64,000 bases of DNA from Formicarius rufipectus (lineage: Eukaryota > Chordata > Aves > Passeriformes > Formicariidae), in the NCBI GenBank assembly GCA_013399695.1, contig VXAU01001099.1, positions 4,164,241-4,228,240 on the forward strand. The letters run 5' to 3'. Positions within the stretch are counted from its first letter, which is position 1; each line of letters begins with the position of its first letter. Below are positions 11,728-25,746 of this stretch, piece after piece. The position numbers and the translations under genes were made by a program. A model generated the notes under the pieces. It had not been told where the DNA came from and did no database searches. It saw only the letters and a program-made list of their open reading frames with translations.

Positions 11728-13241
11728 GTAAGAGCTGGCTGCTTGACCTGGGACAGGTAGAGCTGCGGGAGGAGGAGTGCATGTAAACATGCTCTCCTAG
11801 GGTACACCTGGAGCTTGTGCTCAGCTGTCCAGTGAGAGAGTGAGTTACAACCGTGTTTTAATTCTGCATGTGGAACCTAAAAATATACTTTAGGATGTAG
11901 TGCTAGAATGCACTGAAATAGATGCCTGTGCTCTTAACTGAGAATCTGTATGCTTTGCAGAGGAGCTTTGTAAGATGCCCATGTTATAACTCTCTATTGA
12001 TACACGTTAGGGATTTGAAAGTTCTGTATCACTTCTTAGTGAGGTTTGCCTCTTCACACACAATCAAATGCATGCTTGCCTTTAAACCAGATTGAAAAAA
12101 CATGTTGTGCATAAAATGAAAGTATATTTAAAAGGTGGGTGTTTTAAGCATTACAGTGGATTTTTTTGAAACAGGTGAAAAAATTAGAAGAGTAAGAGTT
12201 AAAGTATCTTTTTGTGTTCTGATCCATGAAAAAGGTCTTTCAGTTCTGTTTTGAAATCTAAAGCACTGGATGGAAAACTCATCAAAATGTAAATAACTGT
12301 GGTATTCTTGTACTGAGAAACTTTTTAAGAAACTACAGCCAATCTCAGTAATTACGTGCTGTAATTCTGTTAGGACATGAGGAAGAACAACATGTAAATT
12401 AAATTGTGCACAAAATCTGTGAAAGACTCATGTCAGCACTTCTGTGCTTTGTGCGATGTCTTCTTCCTGCTGTATCCCACTGGTGCTTACTCAGTTCATG
12501 GATCACCTTTAAGTGTTTTACAAAGATACGTTCTTGAAGGTATTCTTTGTGAATCTAGAGGTAATCTCATGGTGGGTACTGGCGACTTAGTGGGAGCCTT
12601 AGGATGCTGTGTTGTATTTTGTGTTTAGGACATGGCATGATGAATTAGAGTGGAATAAAAGGCTGGAAGCAGAGGTGTCCTGCTTCCTAAAGAGTGTCCT
12701 GTTCTGTAACTGGATGGCAGAGATGGAAATCAGTGAGGAGTAGCTGAGCTTTTCTGTTGTGACTGTGCAGTTAGGTGGTGTACAGAAGTCTGTCCTACAG
12801 TGCTTGTTAATTATGTAAATTAGAATAGTTTTATTTACTTGTAATATGCAGCCTCCTTGATACTGAGAAACAATATCCTTTGTATGTGTGTATAAATTTA
12901 TATATTTCATGTCAGGTAACATGCTTTGCCATGAGTAGTATCTCCTGTATTTAAATAGAAGATATTTTGATACATGTGGTATGGCAAATGTTGAAGAATT
13001 GAGACTTTTACTCTAAAGATATAAATGGGTGTGAATGCACGTACTTGTACATATCTATAAGTGGCACCTCTGCTTTCAAAAATGAAAAAGAAAGAAAACC
13101 ACTATGTGCTTCTGAAACACCCAAATGTGTCTGTAGTCAGTATATGATGAACCCACATGAGTTATTCATTAATATATCAGCCTGTTTCACTACAAGTTCT
13201 AGATCTGAACCTGGAATTACGCTGATTTAAGTTAAGTTCTT

Positions 13242-13278
13242 AAAAAACCAAAACAAAACCAAAACAAATACAAAAAAA
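13242..13278. repeat. A/C-rich low-complexity tract
   Basis: Runs of A broken at intervals by CC or C, like the tracts at 3381, 22831 and 37232. No neighbouring element body recognised. Confidence 0.75.
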
Positions 13279-14888
13279 TTATTGTGAAATTCATTGTAAA
13301 TAGACTTTCTATCAAAGGTCTCAAAGACTGTTACCACCCCACATTACTGATGAGGCAACTGAGGCATCAGGAAATGATGTGATTTACACTACTGCCCTCC
13401 ATATGTGATGCCACAATGGGAACCCAGTGTGGATACCTCTGATTTGTTTTTGCATGACTCCTGCTTCTATGAGGTCACAGAATGGAGTGGCTGTGATACA
13501 TTAAAATATTTAAAATTGGAAGTGTGCTTTTGAGTCTTCTAAAATCAGATTAGCTAGAAAGGATTTTAAAGAAAATCACCACTTGGTTGTCACTGCAGAT
13601 TTTCTATTTTGTATCATATGAACATCTAAATTCCCTCAGCAAGAGTAATATTACAGAGAAATCTGAGAACGTGTTTCACAGAGAGTCTATGGGTAGATGA
13701 TTTTATTTAGAAAGCTCCCTCTTTGTGAAAAAATATTTTTCTTTTAGAATAATTATGACAATTTATAACAGAAAACACAATGAAAAATATATTCAGGTTA
13801 GTATCTCCAATTTTAGAAGTATATTTAGTGCTTAAAAAAGAAAGGCAGTTCAATGGGTAACAAAAACAAAGGCATTTTTAAATAAAATATTTAATGAGAC
13901 ATGAACGTTGTGCATTTCAAACAGCTGAATTGGCTCAAATTGACACAGTAACGATCCTTAGAAAGTAGATTGCAGTCAGTTGCCTCAGCTTTATAATAAA
14001 GATTCCAATTCAGTAGGAAACTGTTGCAAGAATTAACAGAATTATCTCATGCCATTGTTGAGAAACAAAAAGATTTTTTCATCACCATAATTAAAAAGCA
14101 TGTAGTATTTCTGATGGTTGACTATTCCAAGATGTCGAGGGAAAAAGATGATGAAATTTAAAACAGGAAATTAAGTGTTTTTTCTCTTAAAGACAAGTAG
14201 TTTGAGCAGTGAGTGGAAATGTTATTTAGATTTTAATTTTCCATAATAGCCTAGATCCTGCATAGATTAATAGTGAAATAATGTGCACCAGTATGATTGA
14301 TTATCAGATGAATTTCTCCTCTTCCAGTCTAGATAAGCCTCCTTCCATCTGTCCAAAGAACAGTGCCATATTGAACACATCCTTAATGAAAGCCCTCTAC
14401 CTGCTGCAGCCGTGTTAATCCTCCCTGCACTCACACAAACTGTCCTCTCTGTTCCAGACTTGAACAACTTTGTTTAGTCAAGCACTGAGTCTCCCATTTT
14501 CCACCCTTAGGTCTGTGTCCTCCCCCTGGGTTCTTGGGTTCTTGTGCTCCAGGGAATCCCTTAAGATGAGGACCCTTTCCTGGCAGCTCTGGTGGGAGGA
14601 AGACTTGCATCTCTCTGGTTGAAGCCAGAGGGATGCAGCTGTGGGAGCCCATCTGCTTCCAACAGCTTTAGGGAAGGCTGTATATTAGAGTTACCCCTTG
14701 TGTTGTTTCATTCTATCCAGTTCTGGTACTGAACGTTTTTAATTCTGTTTATTTGCCCTGATTCCCTCTCTCTCTTTTTCTCTCTCCTCTTTCTAATTAA
14801 TAATGGAAACTCAAAGTATCAGGATTTTTAAAAACTCAAAATGGCAAATAAGTAATTTCCCTTTTGTTTTATTTAGAAAGTGTCTGTC

Positions 14889-14908
14889 TTTTTTTTTTTT
14901 TTTTTTTT
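14889..14908. repeat. Poly-T run (20 nt)
   Basis: Twenty consecutive T, followed by AAATTTTT. It could be the complement of a retroposon poly-A tail or a simple homopolymer. Confidence 0.9.
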
Positions 14909-17900
14909 AAATTTTTGTGCTCTGACTTTTTTCCTGAGGTAATGAAATTCGTGCCGTAGATCACGTAACCCTTTCCTTTGGCACTGCTTCCTAAACTAGC
15001 ACTGTACCCATCTGCTTTGTAGCCCTCCTGGTTTTTGAGCTTTTCTATGATCTTCTCTTCTTGACAGAGGTTTGGAGTCTAGACAAACTTCAGAATTAAT
15101 GATTACTGCACTGGTAACATTTCCATCTATTTAGGCATTATTGGACCTTTTCTTGTACTTCAATGAAATCTGCCAACTCTTGTATTTTATCTTTAGGAGA
15201 AGTATTTTGCTTTAAGAGAAGCCACCTGCCTATTTCTGTGGCAGGGCAGACCAGCTGTGTCCATTTAGGACTTTTAAGGACTTACAGGCTTCACAGGCAA
15301 CTTTTGTGCTGTAGTTTGAGTCTTGTCAGGTTTGGTAGATATGAATTTGGATACAAACCCACAGGCGCAAAGCTTGTGGTGGCTGCTTTTTCTTGCCTTA
15401 ATCTCATCATATTGACTGATACACTTACACTCCGGGTTCTTGGGGTGAATTATGAAACCCAAACCATGGCAACACCTGGAAACAGACACAACAGAAACAT
15501 GAGAGACCCTGGCTGTCCCTTTGGGAGTCTCTTCTGCCTCAAGTTTAACACCATAAAATGACAACCCATTCTTTAGGAAACATGACTAACTCTGATGCCT
15601 GGTATGTTTTGTTCCTTAACCAAGTCACTGTGTGTTTCAAGACAAGAGGGATCATCAGGATTATGTGGTTGGTCTTTCAGCTGGAGTCTGTATCATCTGG
15701 AGTTCATGCAGCCAGCCAGGTAACTCAGGAGATTTCGTGCAATGTAAATGTGGTGGCTGATCCACTGCAAGGAAATGGGCTGTGAGACTCAAGAGACTGT
15801 AGCTGGCAGACAGCAGCAGCAGTGCCCTGAGAATGTTATACATACAAAGCACAGTCTTGCTTCAGAGTTGCATCCGCAGGAAGATCTGTCAAGTATACTT
15901 TGCCCCTTGCTTCAGAAATAGTAATTTTCAGGCTTATATACCTTTACTTGAATGAATACTAATGTACTGTAAAATGCTGAGTAAATGCATAAGGACCAAA
16001 ATGTAAAATGCAGTGAGTTGCAAACCCTAAAAAAAAAAAAGATCACTGCCATCCAGAGTCTTTCTGCCCATTTTTCTTATATCTTTGGTAGAGGAATGAT
16101 CAAATTCACCTGTAGGCCTCTATAAAATGCTGTGGCTGAGAACAGGAATGATGTCAGCCAATGCCTGTCCAGCAGTAGTTGTTGGTTACCTCCAAAAGAA
16201 CTTCTGTCTCCCTTTCTGAGAAGTGCCCAGCTTCATCCCTTGTGTGTGTTGGTGTTTTCCTACAGTGTATAGGGATCTATGGCTGTGCACTGTAATCTTA
16301 GAATTACATTGTTCCTACAACAAGATGTAGTGCTGGAAGGGATTGAGGGGGTTCCCACTGTACAAGATAAATTTGTTCTTGTATGCTGTTTATTATATTT
16401 CAAAAATCCCCATGATCACTAAAATCTTCACTGCATGGATATCTAATTTTCCACTATTCAATCTCTTTGGCTTCATTTCATCTGCTAATTAAAATTTTCA
16501 TGCTTGTTTCTCTTGCTGGCTCTTCTGGCTGTTCACAGCCATCCCTGAGCACAACTTCAGGAGGAGATGGGAGCCAGCTTTCAGAGTAGTTTATTTCACT
16601 GTTGTTTACAACTCACTCGAGTTTCCCATTCCAGGTTTATAACATTAGAGGAATCTTTCAAGTGAATTAGCTGCCTGCATGAAGGTACAAGATGTTTTAT
16701 AGTGCCCTCACTGACTTAGAGCTGACACTCAGGTATGAGCCTGTTCATTAGAAATGAGTGTTACAGAGATTTTGAGGTAGATTTGAAAGAAAGAGGAGAG
16801 AAAAGTGAGGAGAATTTCAGCCTGTTCTGTTCATAACCTGGAGTCTTGTAATGTTTCATGCTTGGTGAGATGTTGTTCCTCTTTTCTATCTATTCCTAGT
16901 TTTCAAATTCCAGGTCACTTCATTTTAAGGAAAGGAATGCTCTAAGCTGTTCTGGGCACCCTGTCTTTTGGAGCTGAATTCCATTTTCTTCTTGATATTT
17001 TTGGGATTCAGGAGTCAAAAGCACTAGAGCAGAATCATCACTGTGACAGTCCTTTCACACTTCAGTGGCTCAGGTCCCTACTAAGCCAGTGTGGCATCTC
17101 TGTCTGTTGTCAAAAAAAAATGGGTGACAGTATTGTCATACTGCACAGTGTCAGCCAAAACCAAGGTCTGAGAAAGAGGAACAGCAAACTTTCTGCTTAT
17201 ATGATCTGCAGAAGTGACAGTTGCATTTACCCTTTCCTACCTGCAGCTCCTCTACTGTATACCTCTGGTATTAGTCTGCTCCTAGATCCACTTATACAGT
17301 CACATCCAGAGCTCTGCTCCTTCAGCCTGCTCTGAACACTGAGGCAGAGCCAAGTGCTGCTGCCCTTGTCATTCCTGCTGCCCAAAATCTTGTATGTGCC
17401 TTAGTGGTCTGGTCTCCCCTCCTCTAACTCCTTTCTTCACTCACAGACACTAATTTGCATGCAAGAGTTAGGATTACTGGGTATTTTATTTCTTCCTGGA
17501 TTGTGTCTAACCTCTCATCTCATCCATCCTCAATCTCTGTTAATCCCAGCTGTATGGCTGCCACTTTTTTCCTCTTGAAATGAAGTAGAAATTCCCCTTT
17601 CTGTGCCTGTGTGACTGTTCTTCCTGTCCTGTCTCATCTCCATGTTCTACCCACTCATCTTGCCTTTGCTTCTCTTCCTACTTGAACCATCATTTTATTT
17701 GCAACCTTCCTCCTACATTTGCTTGTCTTCCCAGGCATCTTTACTCCTTTTCAGATCCCTCTTACAAGCCCACACTCTGTGTTGATAGCTTCTGCTCTCA
17801 GGATAGAACTTTCTTCCCCTCCTCCTCATATGCCCTTCCTCTGCGCATTACTTTGGAATATCAGTTTCTATGTGATTCCTTCCCTGTAGAGCGTTTATTT

Positions 17901-20900
17901 GCTATTGCTTGATTCCTCATTTCCCCTCTCCATCTCCTTCAACTGGCAACCAAAATTTTTTGGTTGACATTAAACAATATGACTTTAGATGTCAAACACT
18001 GAATTTGAGGTCAAGCAAGCAGCTTGAAGACTTAGCAACACCATTTTGGAGAAAATCTTAGCAGCAGCATTAAGAAATATATATACTTATGGATTTACAT
18101 AGGAAATTATTTGATATGTACAGCAGCTGCTGCAGCTCTGGCAGGCTCTTTTGCCTAATTCACAAGCAAGCTGCGATGTAGGCTTGAGATGCCTGGATTA
18201 CTCATGTTGTTATTACTGCTGCTGCTTTTTCACCTACATACTTCTCCTTTATGCCTCTCATTTTGCTTCAGGATTGAAGGTGAGCATGTCTCTCTCCATT
18301 TGGTCATGTTTCCTACTGGTGTTGCAACATGATAAATCCATGAAGCAGCAAATGCAGCAGTATAGCGACAGTGGGAATTTTAATATATTAAGTTGCTGCT
18401 TTAGGAGGATTTTTGCCTAAAGAGTATGTGGTCTAGACTGTGGTCACTGTGTCTGCATGAAAAACAGACCTGGCTGAGATGGTCTGTGTATCTGTGATAG
18501 TAATGTGGAGCTAACACAAACCCAGTATTTGCTCATGTGCTTCCTCAGTTTCACTGATAAGGGTATCTCAGGCATCTCACTTAACGCTAGAGTGGGTTCG
18601 CTACCAAAATTGCTTCTCCAACCATTATTGTGGCAGCAGGAGCATCTGCTTCTGGTAAAGAGTGGAGAAATGTGCTTCCTAGGCTCACTGTAATCAATAG
18701 CTTTGTCATCTTTTTCTCTCTCATTAGTACTCTTGGGTCATTAGTCCTTCCTTTAGGAGTAGTGAGCATTTTTTTGACCTGAAGAAGTGTATGACCTGCA
18801 AAGAAGAAGCATGACTCCTTCCAGGGTGTCAGATGAAGTGTGACTGACAGTGAGGCATGTGTGCAGCTTTCCTTGGAACAGCGTGGGAACCAGGGTATAA
18901 GTCTGCTGCTTGTGCTGGTGTAGACCTGTGCACTGCTGCTCTCATGACTCTTCTGCTTTGGTACAATTTCCTTCTCTAGCCACAGGAGAAGAAAGCAGAG
19001 CTCAGGACTTCTGTTGCAGCAGGGCTTCTCTCACAGCCTTTGAGGGTTGCTGAGGTGTATTTACCATCACAAACACTGGGAAGTAAAGTGAGTGAGCATA
19101 AGTGCTGTCAGTTCTTCCCACCAAAAATCTAGCAGATCGTCAGAGTAAACTCTAGTCAGCTGTTCTTCTGTGTCAAAAGGGAACAAAAGTTCATGGCCAA
19201 GTGAGCCTCATTTATGAGATAATTCCTGACACAGGCCCACTGCCATTGGGTCTTACCACAACTTAGGAGACAGGGCACTTTTATTTGATGTGGTCCAAGT
19301 TTTATCATAGATATCAAGGCCTGACCAATCTATGAAAGCATCCATTTTTTTGACGTGAAAAATAAACTTTTGTAGTTAACAGTGCTGTCTAATTACAGGT
19401 TCCTCCTGACAAAAATAAATCATTTTCCCTATACCCAAGTCAAACCAATAAATGCAGACTCTGGGACCATTTCCAAGTGGTCGAGTTTGAAGTACAGAAA
19501 ATACTGAGATTTTGAGACATTGGCTGTACAGACAGAAAAGGAAATGTCTTAATAAGAAATGCAAAGCAGCATGGTCTCTGAGATAGGGCACCAGATTGGG
19601 ATTCAGGAAACCTGTGTTGTTATCACAGCTCTGCTATTGCTTCTTGCCTTGGGGTGCTTTAGATTCCCTTCTAGCCATCTGTTAGTCTGTTACTCAGAGC
19701 AGTGTACCCAGCCTCCCTGTGCACGCTTAGCCTGAGCAATTCGGTGACGTTCCACCTCTTGCTGTGCTGATCCCCTAGTCCCTTCCCCTAACCCAGCACA
19801 TGGGATGATTGGCACTCCTTCAGAAGCCCCTGCTCCAAGGCTACTTGCTTCCCTTTACTCTCCACTGGTGTCTGTGCTCTTGGCACTGGGATAACAAAGC
19901 CTGCTGGACCTGCCTCCAGAGTCACTCAGGTGCAGGCTTTGCGTCTGTTCGCAGTCCTGACAATGTAACATGGAGCACCATGGGCTGGTCGGCCATCCTG
20001 CATAGTTTATCAGCTCATGTCATCACTGTCTGTACTGTCCTTTCCTCTTTATTTGGAACCACTGATTTGATATGGGGAGTGTGGATAAGGAAGAACCCCT
20101 TTTTGCTCCATTATCCACAGGGGATAAATAAATATATAGGTGCAGCTCCTTCTGTGTGTGGAGCCTGATGGGAGATGGTTGCCACCACAAGCACGAGCAG
20201 CACTAGTTGCCTGGGAGCAGGCCTTCTCCTGAGTGTTTGTAGATATTTCTCTGCTGCAGACGTGTCTTGGACACTCAAGCCTGAGGGGCAAAAACCACTG
20301 AGTCAGGAACAACTGCCTCCCCATGCTCGAATGGAACTGATTGTAGATTTAATGATAAGAGAAGTGGTGACCACTGTCCCCTCCACAGCCAAGTGGATAA
20401 GTTCCTAAGAGAAACAGCACCACAGTGGAGAGGTTTACCCAGGAAGTGCTGGATCTCAGCATACTTGTGGGAACTTTTGTTGATTCCTTCATACATCCAT
20501 CATCAACTCTCCTGAAAATTCAGCCCTCCAAAAATATTGCATTTTCCTGTCCTGGAGCTGATGTCCATAGAAGTAAATGAGATGGAGAAGTTTTGTTCTA
20601 TACTCCCAATCATAGAATCATGGTCCTCAGAACAAACTAACACGTTATTTGATTGTTTTAATCTTTTCTGTTGCTGTCACCTATAAATGGCTTTAGACAT
20701 CTTGAGTGCACACATGTAAGAATGCCACAGGGAGTTGGGAAGTACTTTGTGAACCCTTGCAAAATTTCAAATAATTATGTGTTAGTAGCCTGGCAATCGA
20801 TGCAATGAATTCAAACAGACAATGTTTTTAATAGCTCGTGACAAAGTTCTTTTAATTCACTTATGTCACTTGCTTTTGCATTAGAAAGAGCAGGAAGGGC

Positions 20901-21473
20901 TTTGCATTGAACTTTGTGTTACTATCATGTTGATAGGAACCTGCACTCACTCTGAATTCATTCTGGTTTTTGTACGTTGAAACAAGGACAAGATCAACTC
21001 AGTTCTGCTCACTGTTAGCTGAGAATTTGTCTCTAAGTGTAAATGTTTTTACTAAAACTCTTCTCCAGCATCTCCTTTGAACATTTGTCTGTAACTGTTG
21101 AATCTGCCAGTAAGTCTCCCCTCTCCAGGGACTCCAGCTGTGATATGTGAATGAATGTGTGGCTGCTGAAATCAGGAACGGGGCCAAAGACAGTGTAGAG
21201 GTAGCTATTATTTAGAGGTAATTGAGTGGAATGGGCAAAGGAACAAGCTCAAGAAAAATAGAAACCCCTCAGGATATCCATGCTCTGCCTTTCGCCCTGC
21301 AGCTGAGGTCCCAGGTTCTTGATGGTCTGCTTTTCTGCTTCTCCTAAAAAAAAAAAAAAAGGAGCTTAATCCCTGCATTTTTTCCTTCTGATACAAAACT
21401 GTACTCCTCTCCATTCTAGTGTGAGAAAGGCTGAGAACTGGTCCATTTGTGTTATCTTCCTAAGCCTGTGTTG

Positions 21474-21497
21474 GATATATGTGTGTGTATATATATA
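21474..21497. repeat. TA/TG microsatellite
   Basis: A short compound tract of ATAT, GTGTGTGT and TATATATA. It is likely length-polymorphic. Confidence 0.8.
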
Positions 21498-22595
21498 ATT
21501 CTGTTTTCTAAAAGCAAAATCAACAGAAAATGTTGTCTTAGCTACTTGAGAAGTTAAGCATCCAACTGCACACAGGCACTGAAGAGCACTTTTAGTGAGA
21601 AACAGATCTTTTAACTGCATCATAATGCACACAAGTGGGAATGCAGATACCTAGTTTTAGCTCTCCTGAATTTAGCTTTGAGGAATTGACCTATTAATCA
21701 AAATTGAGGCATTTATTTAATAATTCTAAATACTTTCAAAAATTTTATTCTGCCCAGTACTATCCTATATGCATGATTTAATTCCCATTTCCCTTTCCCC
21801 CCCCCCCTCATTCATTGTCACTAGCATATTCCCTATCTTTAGCCTGCAGTAGCAGAATGTATGTTGGGGTGAGACTGTGATGTTTGGGTGGCTGCTGGAT
21901 CTTGCTGTAATTGTGCAGACAAAAGTGGAGGAGGATTTGATACCAGCTGGCTGCTTTTGGATTAAGATGTAAAACACAGAAGACAATAAATGGACTGCTA
22001 AAATCATCAGACTTTTTCACAATTATTAAGCAGAGGAAGCAACAGAAGATTTTGCGTGTTCCCATGAGCGATTGGCAGGTTATATAGGTCTTTGGTTACA
22101 GCCAGGTACCATTCATGAATTTACTAGTGGTTTTCCTAGCCCTTGACTGTGATGTTTGTGTTGTGCATTACATTTGTGATGTGTTACAAAATGTTTTTAG
22201 AAACATTCAGGACATTTTGGGATTGTGTGGTTACAGGTTGTTTTGCAATTCTTTAAGCACTATTTTCTCATTTGGAGTTGAATTTGTTCAGAAACATTCT
22301 CTACCAGCCAAGAACATGTAGTGCATTTTCTCTTCCAGTGCCCTTTGGACTGTGTAAAGGAAAAAGAAGGTGTTTGAATTCTTGTTGGACTGATAGTCTT
22401 TTCAGGGATCCTCACCTAAGAAAAATGTGAAGTGTTACCATTAAGTGGGCAGGATCTGGAGTGTACTGAGACCATGATTCAGATGTTTCTGTATCAGAGT
22501 CAGAATGTGAAGTACTTTCTGATACAAACACAGTTTGAGAGTAAGATATTTCATTGATCTTGAGTGAAAAGGGTGTCTGTCTTCTGCCCACGAAG

Positions 22596-22791
22596 GTTAC
22601 AGCAGAGTTGGATGCCTGGAATGAAGATCTGCTGAGGCAAATGAATGATTTCAATACCGAAGACCTCACTCTGGCTGAGCAGCGACTGCAGCGTCACACT
22701 GAGCGCAAGCTGGCCATGAACAACATGACCTTTGAAGTCATCCAGCAAGGGCAAGATCTACACCAATACATCATGGAAGTCCAGGCTTCAG
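22596..22791 (+). CDS. KALRN: KALRN exon: spectrin repeat 6, first part (residues 116-180)
   Basis: The 196-nt exon begins in phase 0 with VTAELDAWNEDLLRQMNDF and ends EVQASG, leaving 1 nt of the Gly codon before the consensus donor gtgagt. Helix A (ELDAWNEDLL, with the conserved Trp) is followed by helix B with TLAEQRLQRHTERKLAMNNM and IQQGQDLHQYIMEVQ. TRIO reads ESWNDELSQQMNDFDTEDL and LLQYVNEVQ at the same places, so kalirin is clear. The acceptor is unusual in ending AAG (22593-22595) after a moderate pyrimidine tract rather than CAG or TAG. The alternative that the boundary lies elsewhere is disfavoured, because TIE-VTAEL joins precisely as in known kalirins. Confidence 0.96.
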
Positions 22792-22830
22792 GTGAGTGAA
22801 ACAATTTGATCTCTGTTTTACATGGGGATT

Positions 22831-22860
22831 AAAAAAACCCAAAACAAAACCAAGAAAAAA
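22831..22860. repeat. A/C-rich low-complexity tract
   Basis: A runs broken by CCC and CC only 40 nt downstream of an exon donor. Same style as other tracts in the window. Confidence 0.75.
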
Positions 22861-25725
22861 GCCCATGCCCCTAGAAATGTGTATCAGGTAAAAATACCTC
22901 AATTCATATCAAATACATCAGCTTTTAACATAACTGCGAGCAATACCTGTTTCTCATCACCCAGAACTGTTCCACAGGTTTTGAGAATTCTTTGAATCGG
23001 GATTATAAGTTAAAAACTGCTGTTTCTTTGAGACTGAAACTCGTTGAGGAGGTGAAGCTGAATTTCAAGTTTCCTTCAGAGATTTTTCACAGCCACAGGG
23101 TGGAGTTTGTGATTGAGTCCAAATTGAATGGAGAGTAGAGGGCAAGACAACTTACAGTAGTAGGTCCTTGTCCTTGCACCAGCTCAGAAACAAGCACTGC
23201 GGAATCAGGAGTTACAGATCCTTGAGCTGGGTCATCAGACCTCAGGTCTGCATGAGGTCTAGTTGTTCTGGACTCCTAAGCTTGTTGACCTTCCTGTAAT
23301 TTATTGAAAGTCAGACTGAACATATGTGCCAGATTCCTTCTCTGTAGACTTGAGCACCCTTTCCCTGTGCCACGCTTCAGGGTGCAGATGTGCCTGAGGG
23401 AGAAAGAGAAGTGAGAGGAGAAAGAAACTGGTTATTAAAGAGTCCTCTGGGAAAGAATCCAAATATGACAGCCTTGAAACCAGTCATGAGATATAACTCT
23501 TGTTTCTCAGCCGTTTCTACTTGGAAATATTTTGTATTAATAAGGAGTATGATAAACCATAGTGAAATTTTCCTTTTCAGAGGGCACTTGAAAGTTAAAG
23601 GTAGAAAATTTGATGTAAAACAACAAAAGCCTTTGGCCTGTGCTCTTAAATGAAAGACTTGATTCATTTTGATAGGGAGTCTGTCTGATGCTTTTACTCC
23701 GATTCTCAGCAGTAGGATCCTATTTCTAATACATCCTATGAATCAGGATTTTTGTATCCTTGCATGTTGCATTTGGAGAAGGAATATCATAATTCAGATT
23801 AATCACTGTGTAAAGCCCCGAAGTCATTGTTACTTGTGAGTGCTTTAACCTTCTGAAATATCTGGAAAGAGTGCAAAGGAAGAGCAATTGCTGTTCTTTC
23901 CCTCTCAATGTGCACTTTTGAAATAAAAAGGGGTTTATGGTTTTATTCTTTGGCAAACATTTTACTTCTAGGCACCTACCTTTAAAAAATCTGGCAGTAT
24001 TCAGCCTGATTTGGCAAGCAGCACTCAGCAGGCTTAAGGACTGATACAAGAGTGTGTTATGAACTAGACAATCCGGTGCTGTGTGTGAACTGTATGTGAG
24101 CTTCTCTGAGATCTGCCCACACGCCACCTGGCCCTGTGCTTCAGCTTCCTTGCTTTCTGGGGCAGAAGACTTGTCCTAATACATCAGTTCAGATGCTTGT
24201 GCTTTTTTGTTTGTTTTTAATCCTGGAAGAATCATACGAGTAGGAATCCATGGGAGGTAAAAAGTATGATCCAAAACAGAGCAAAGTCAGGAGTCTCAGT
24301 GACTGCTTTTTAGAAAATAAAAAATAAATACTGTGTTTGTCAAGAAGTTGGAAACAACTTCTTTTGGATTGTGGACCAAAGCTTAGCAACTAAATGAAGT
24401 GATTTATAAAATGTTTTTGTAAGGTTATCTAAGATCACTTTCTATGAAGCCTACCCAATAAAAATCCAATGCTCCCAAAGGCAAGGAAGCAGAAGCCTCC
24501 TGGGGATGTAGAGTAACTGTAGTTAATCAAAGATAATGGTCATGTCTGCCATGCATGGAATGCTAAATGCTGGGAGAATGGCAGAGTAAGGGAGAGAGAT
24601 AGCACTTGGGAGCCTACTGTTTCTGCCTTCAATAAAGGACAGTTATGCATCATAAAAAAGTGGTTTGATTTTACTCCCTCTTCATGAATCCTTTATCACA
24701 GTCATTCAGCTCATAAGGTAAGGGATGATTGTTCTTAACTGCCAGATCTGCAAAATGCAGGAGTTCTGGGAAATCAGCTGCTCTTACTGCTTCCTATTGT
24801 ACACTGTCACCACTGCTTCAATAAAAACTCAGCTGTAACCACAGAAGATAAAGCCGGAAAAAATGTGATTCTTTCAGAGCCATTCTACCTAACCAGCCAC
24901 CCCCAGCTGACCAAGTTTCTTCCCTTCTCTATATAGCTCTTTGAGTTTTATTCTTTTTAACATGTCACACAGGAAACTGATTTGATTTTGATCACTCTGT
25001 CGTTTGGCTTGCAGGTCTTTAAGCTAGCAAGTCTGTCAGATAAAATCACATCCAGGTGTTTCCATGCATGGTGCCTTTTTTGCTTGGAAGTCCTGTGCAG
25101 GTAGAAAAAGAAAGTTTTAGACATTTACCCACAATTTTTGCATGTGTGATGTAGACTTGGAGCAGTGATTCTTACTTGGCTGTGTCTGGAAATCTCTGAG
25201 AACATTCTCTTGCTGGTGCAATAAATCCAGTGTTCTGTGATGCACCGTATCAGGCTCTGTGTGGATATTGAAGGCATCTGTGCACATCAGGCATTCTATG
25301 CACATCCAGTATTTCCAAAGTTCCATACAGCTCAGGGTTATGTTCCTGTGATTCCTTCCACTACTCCAGTATGAGTGAGCCTGCTGTGGATTAGCATGTT
25401 TTCACCAGCAGAATAATTATTCTTCAAAGAAATGTTTGTTTTAATTAGGGGATATGTAAGATCTGGAAGCCAGGTTGTGTTTTCTGAAATTTTGCAGTAC
25501 TTGCAAATTGTCTTCATATCTCAGTAAAACCTGTGTCTTTAAGGAAGCATATTTGCTTTTAACATCTAATAGTATTCTCAACAAGGCTAGACTTTTGAGT
25601 GAGCCAGCACTTTTGGTTTCAGTGAACCTATCTACTATTTTTAATGTTTGATTGTAACTCCACTGCTGACAGCAAAGTCAAATATGTGGGTAAATATTCT
25701 CAAAAATGGATGTTGTTTTTTGTGG

Positions 25726-25746
25726 TTTTTTTTTTTTTTTTTTTTT
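25726..25746. repeat. Poly-T run (21 nt)
   Basis: Twenty-one T preceded by TGTTTTTTGTGG. Likely a simple homopolymer or complement of a decayed poly-A tail. Confidence 0.9.

Larger units (their letters stand above)
11728..22595 (+). other. KALRN: KALRN intron, 10.9 kb (largest complete intron)
   Basis: A GT-AG phase-0 intron between spectrin repeats 5 and 6. Visible contents are an A/C-rich tract (13242-13278), a 20-nt T run (14889-14908), a pyrimidine-rich patch near 14757-14800, a loosely pyrimidine-rich region about 17395-17935, a 15-nt A run (21346-21360), a TA/TG microsatellite (21474-21497) and 11 C at 21797-21807. One short ATAGAATCAT motif near 20611 recalls CR1 3' ends but has no matching body. 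No exon recognised. Confidence 0.85.

Noticed and set aside
16297..16372. Possible CR1 fragment (CTGGAAGGGATTGAG)
   Set aside because: Too short and too diverged to separate from unique sequence by eye.
20605..20640. CR1-like ATAGAATCAT motif
   Set aside because: A single 10-14 nt motif without the flanking GGTTGGAAGGGACC order; could be chance.
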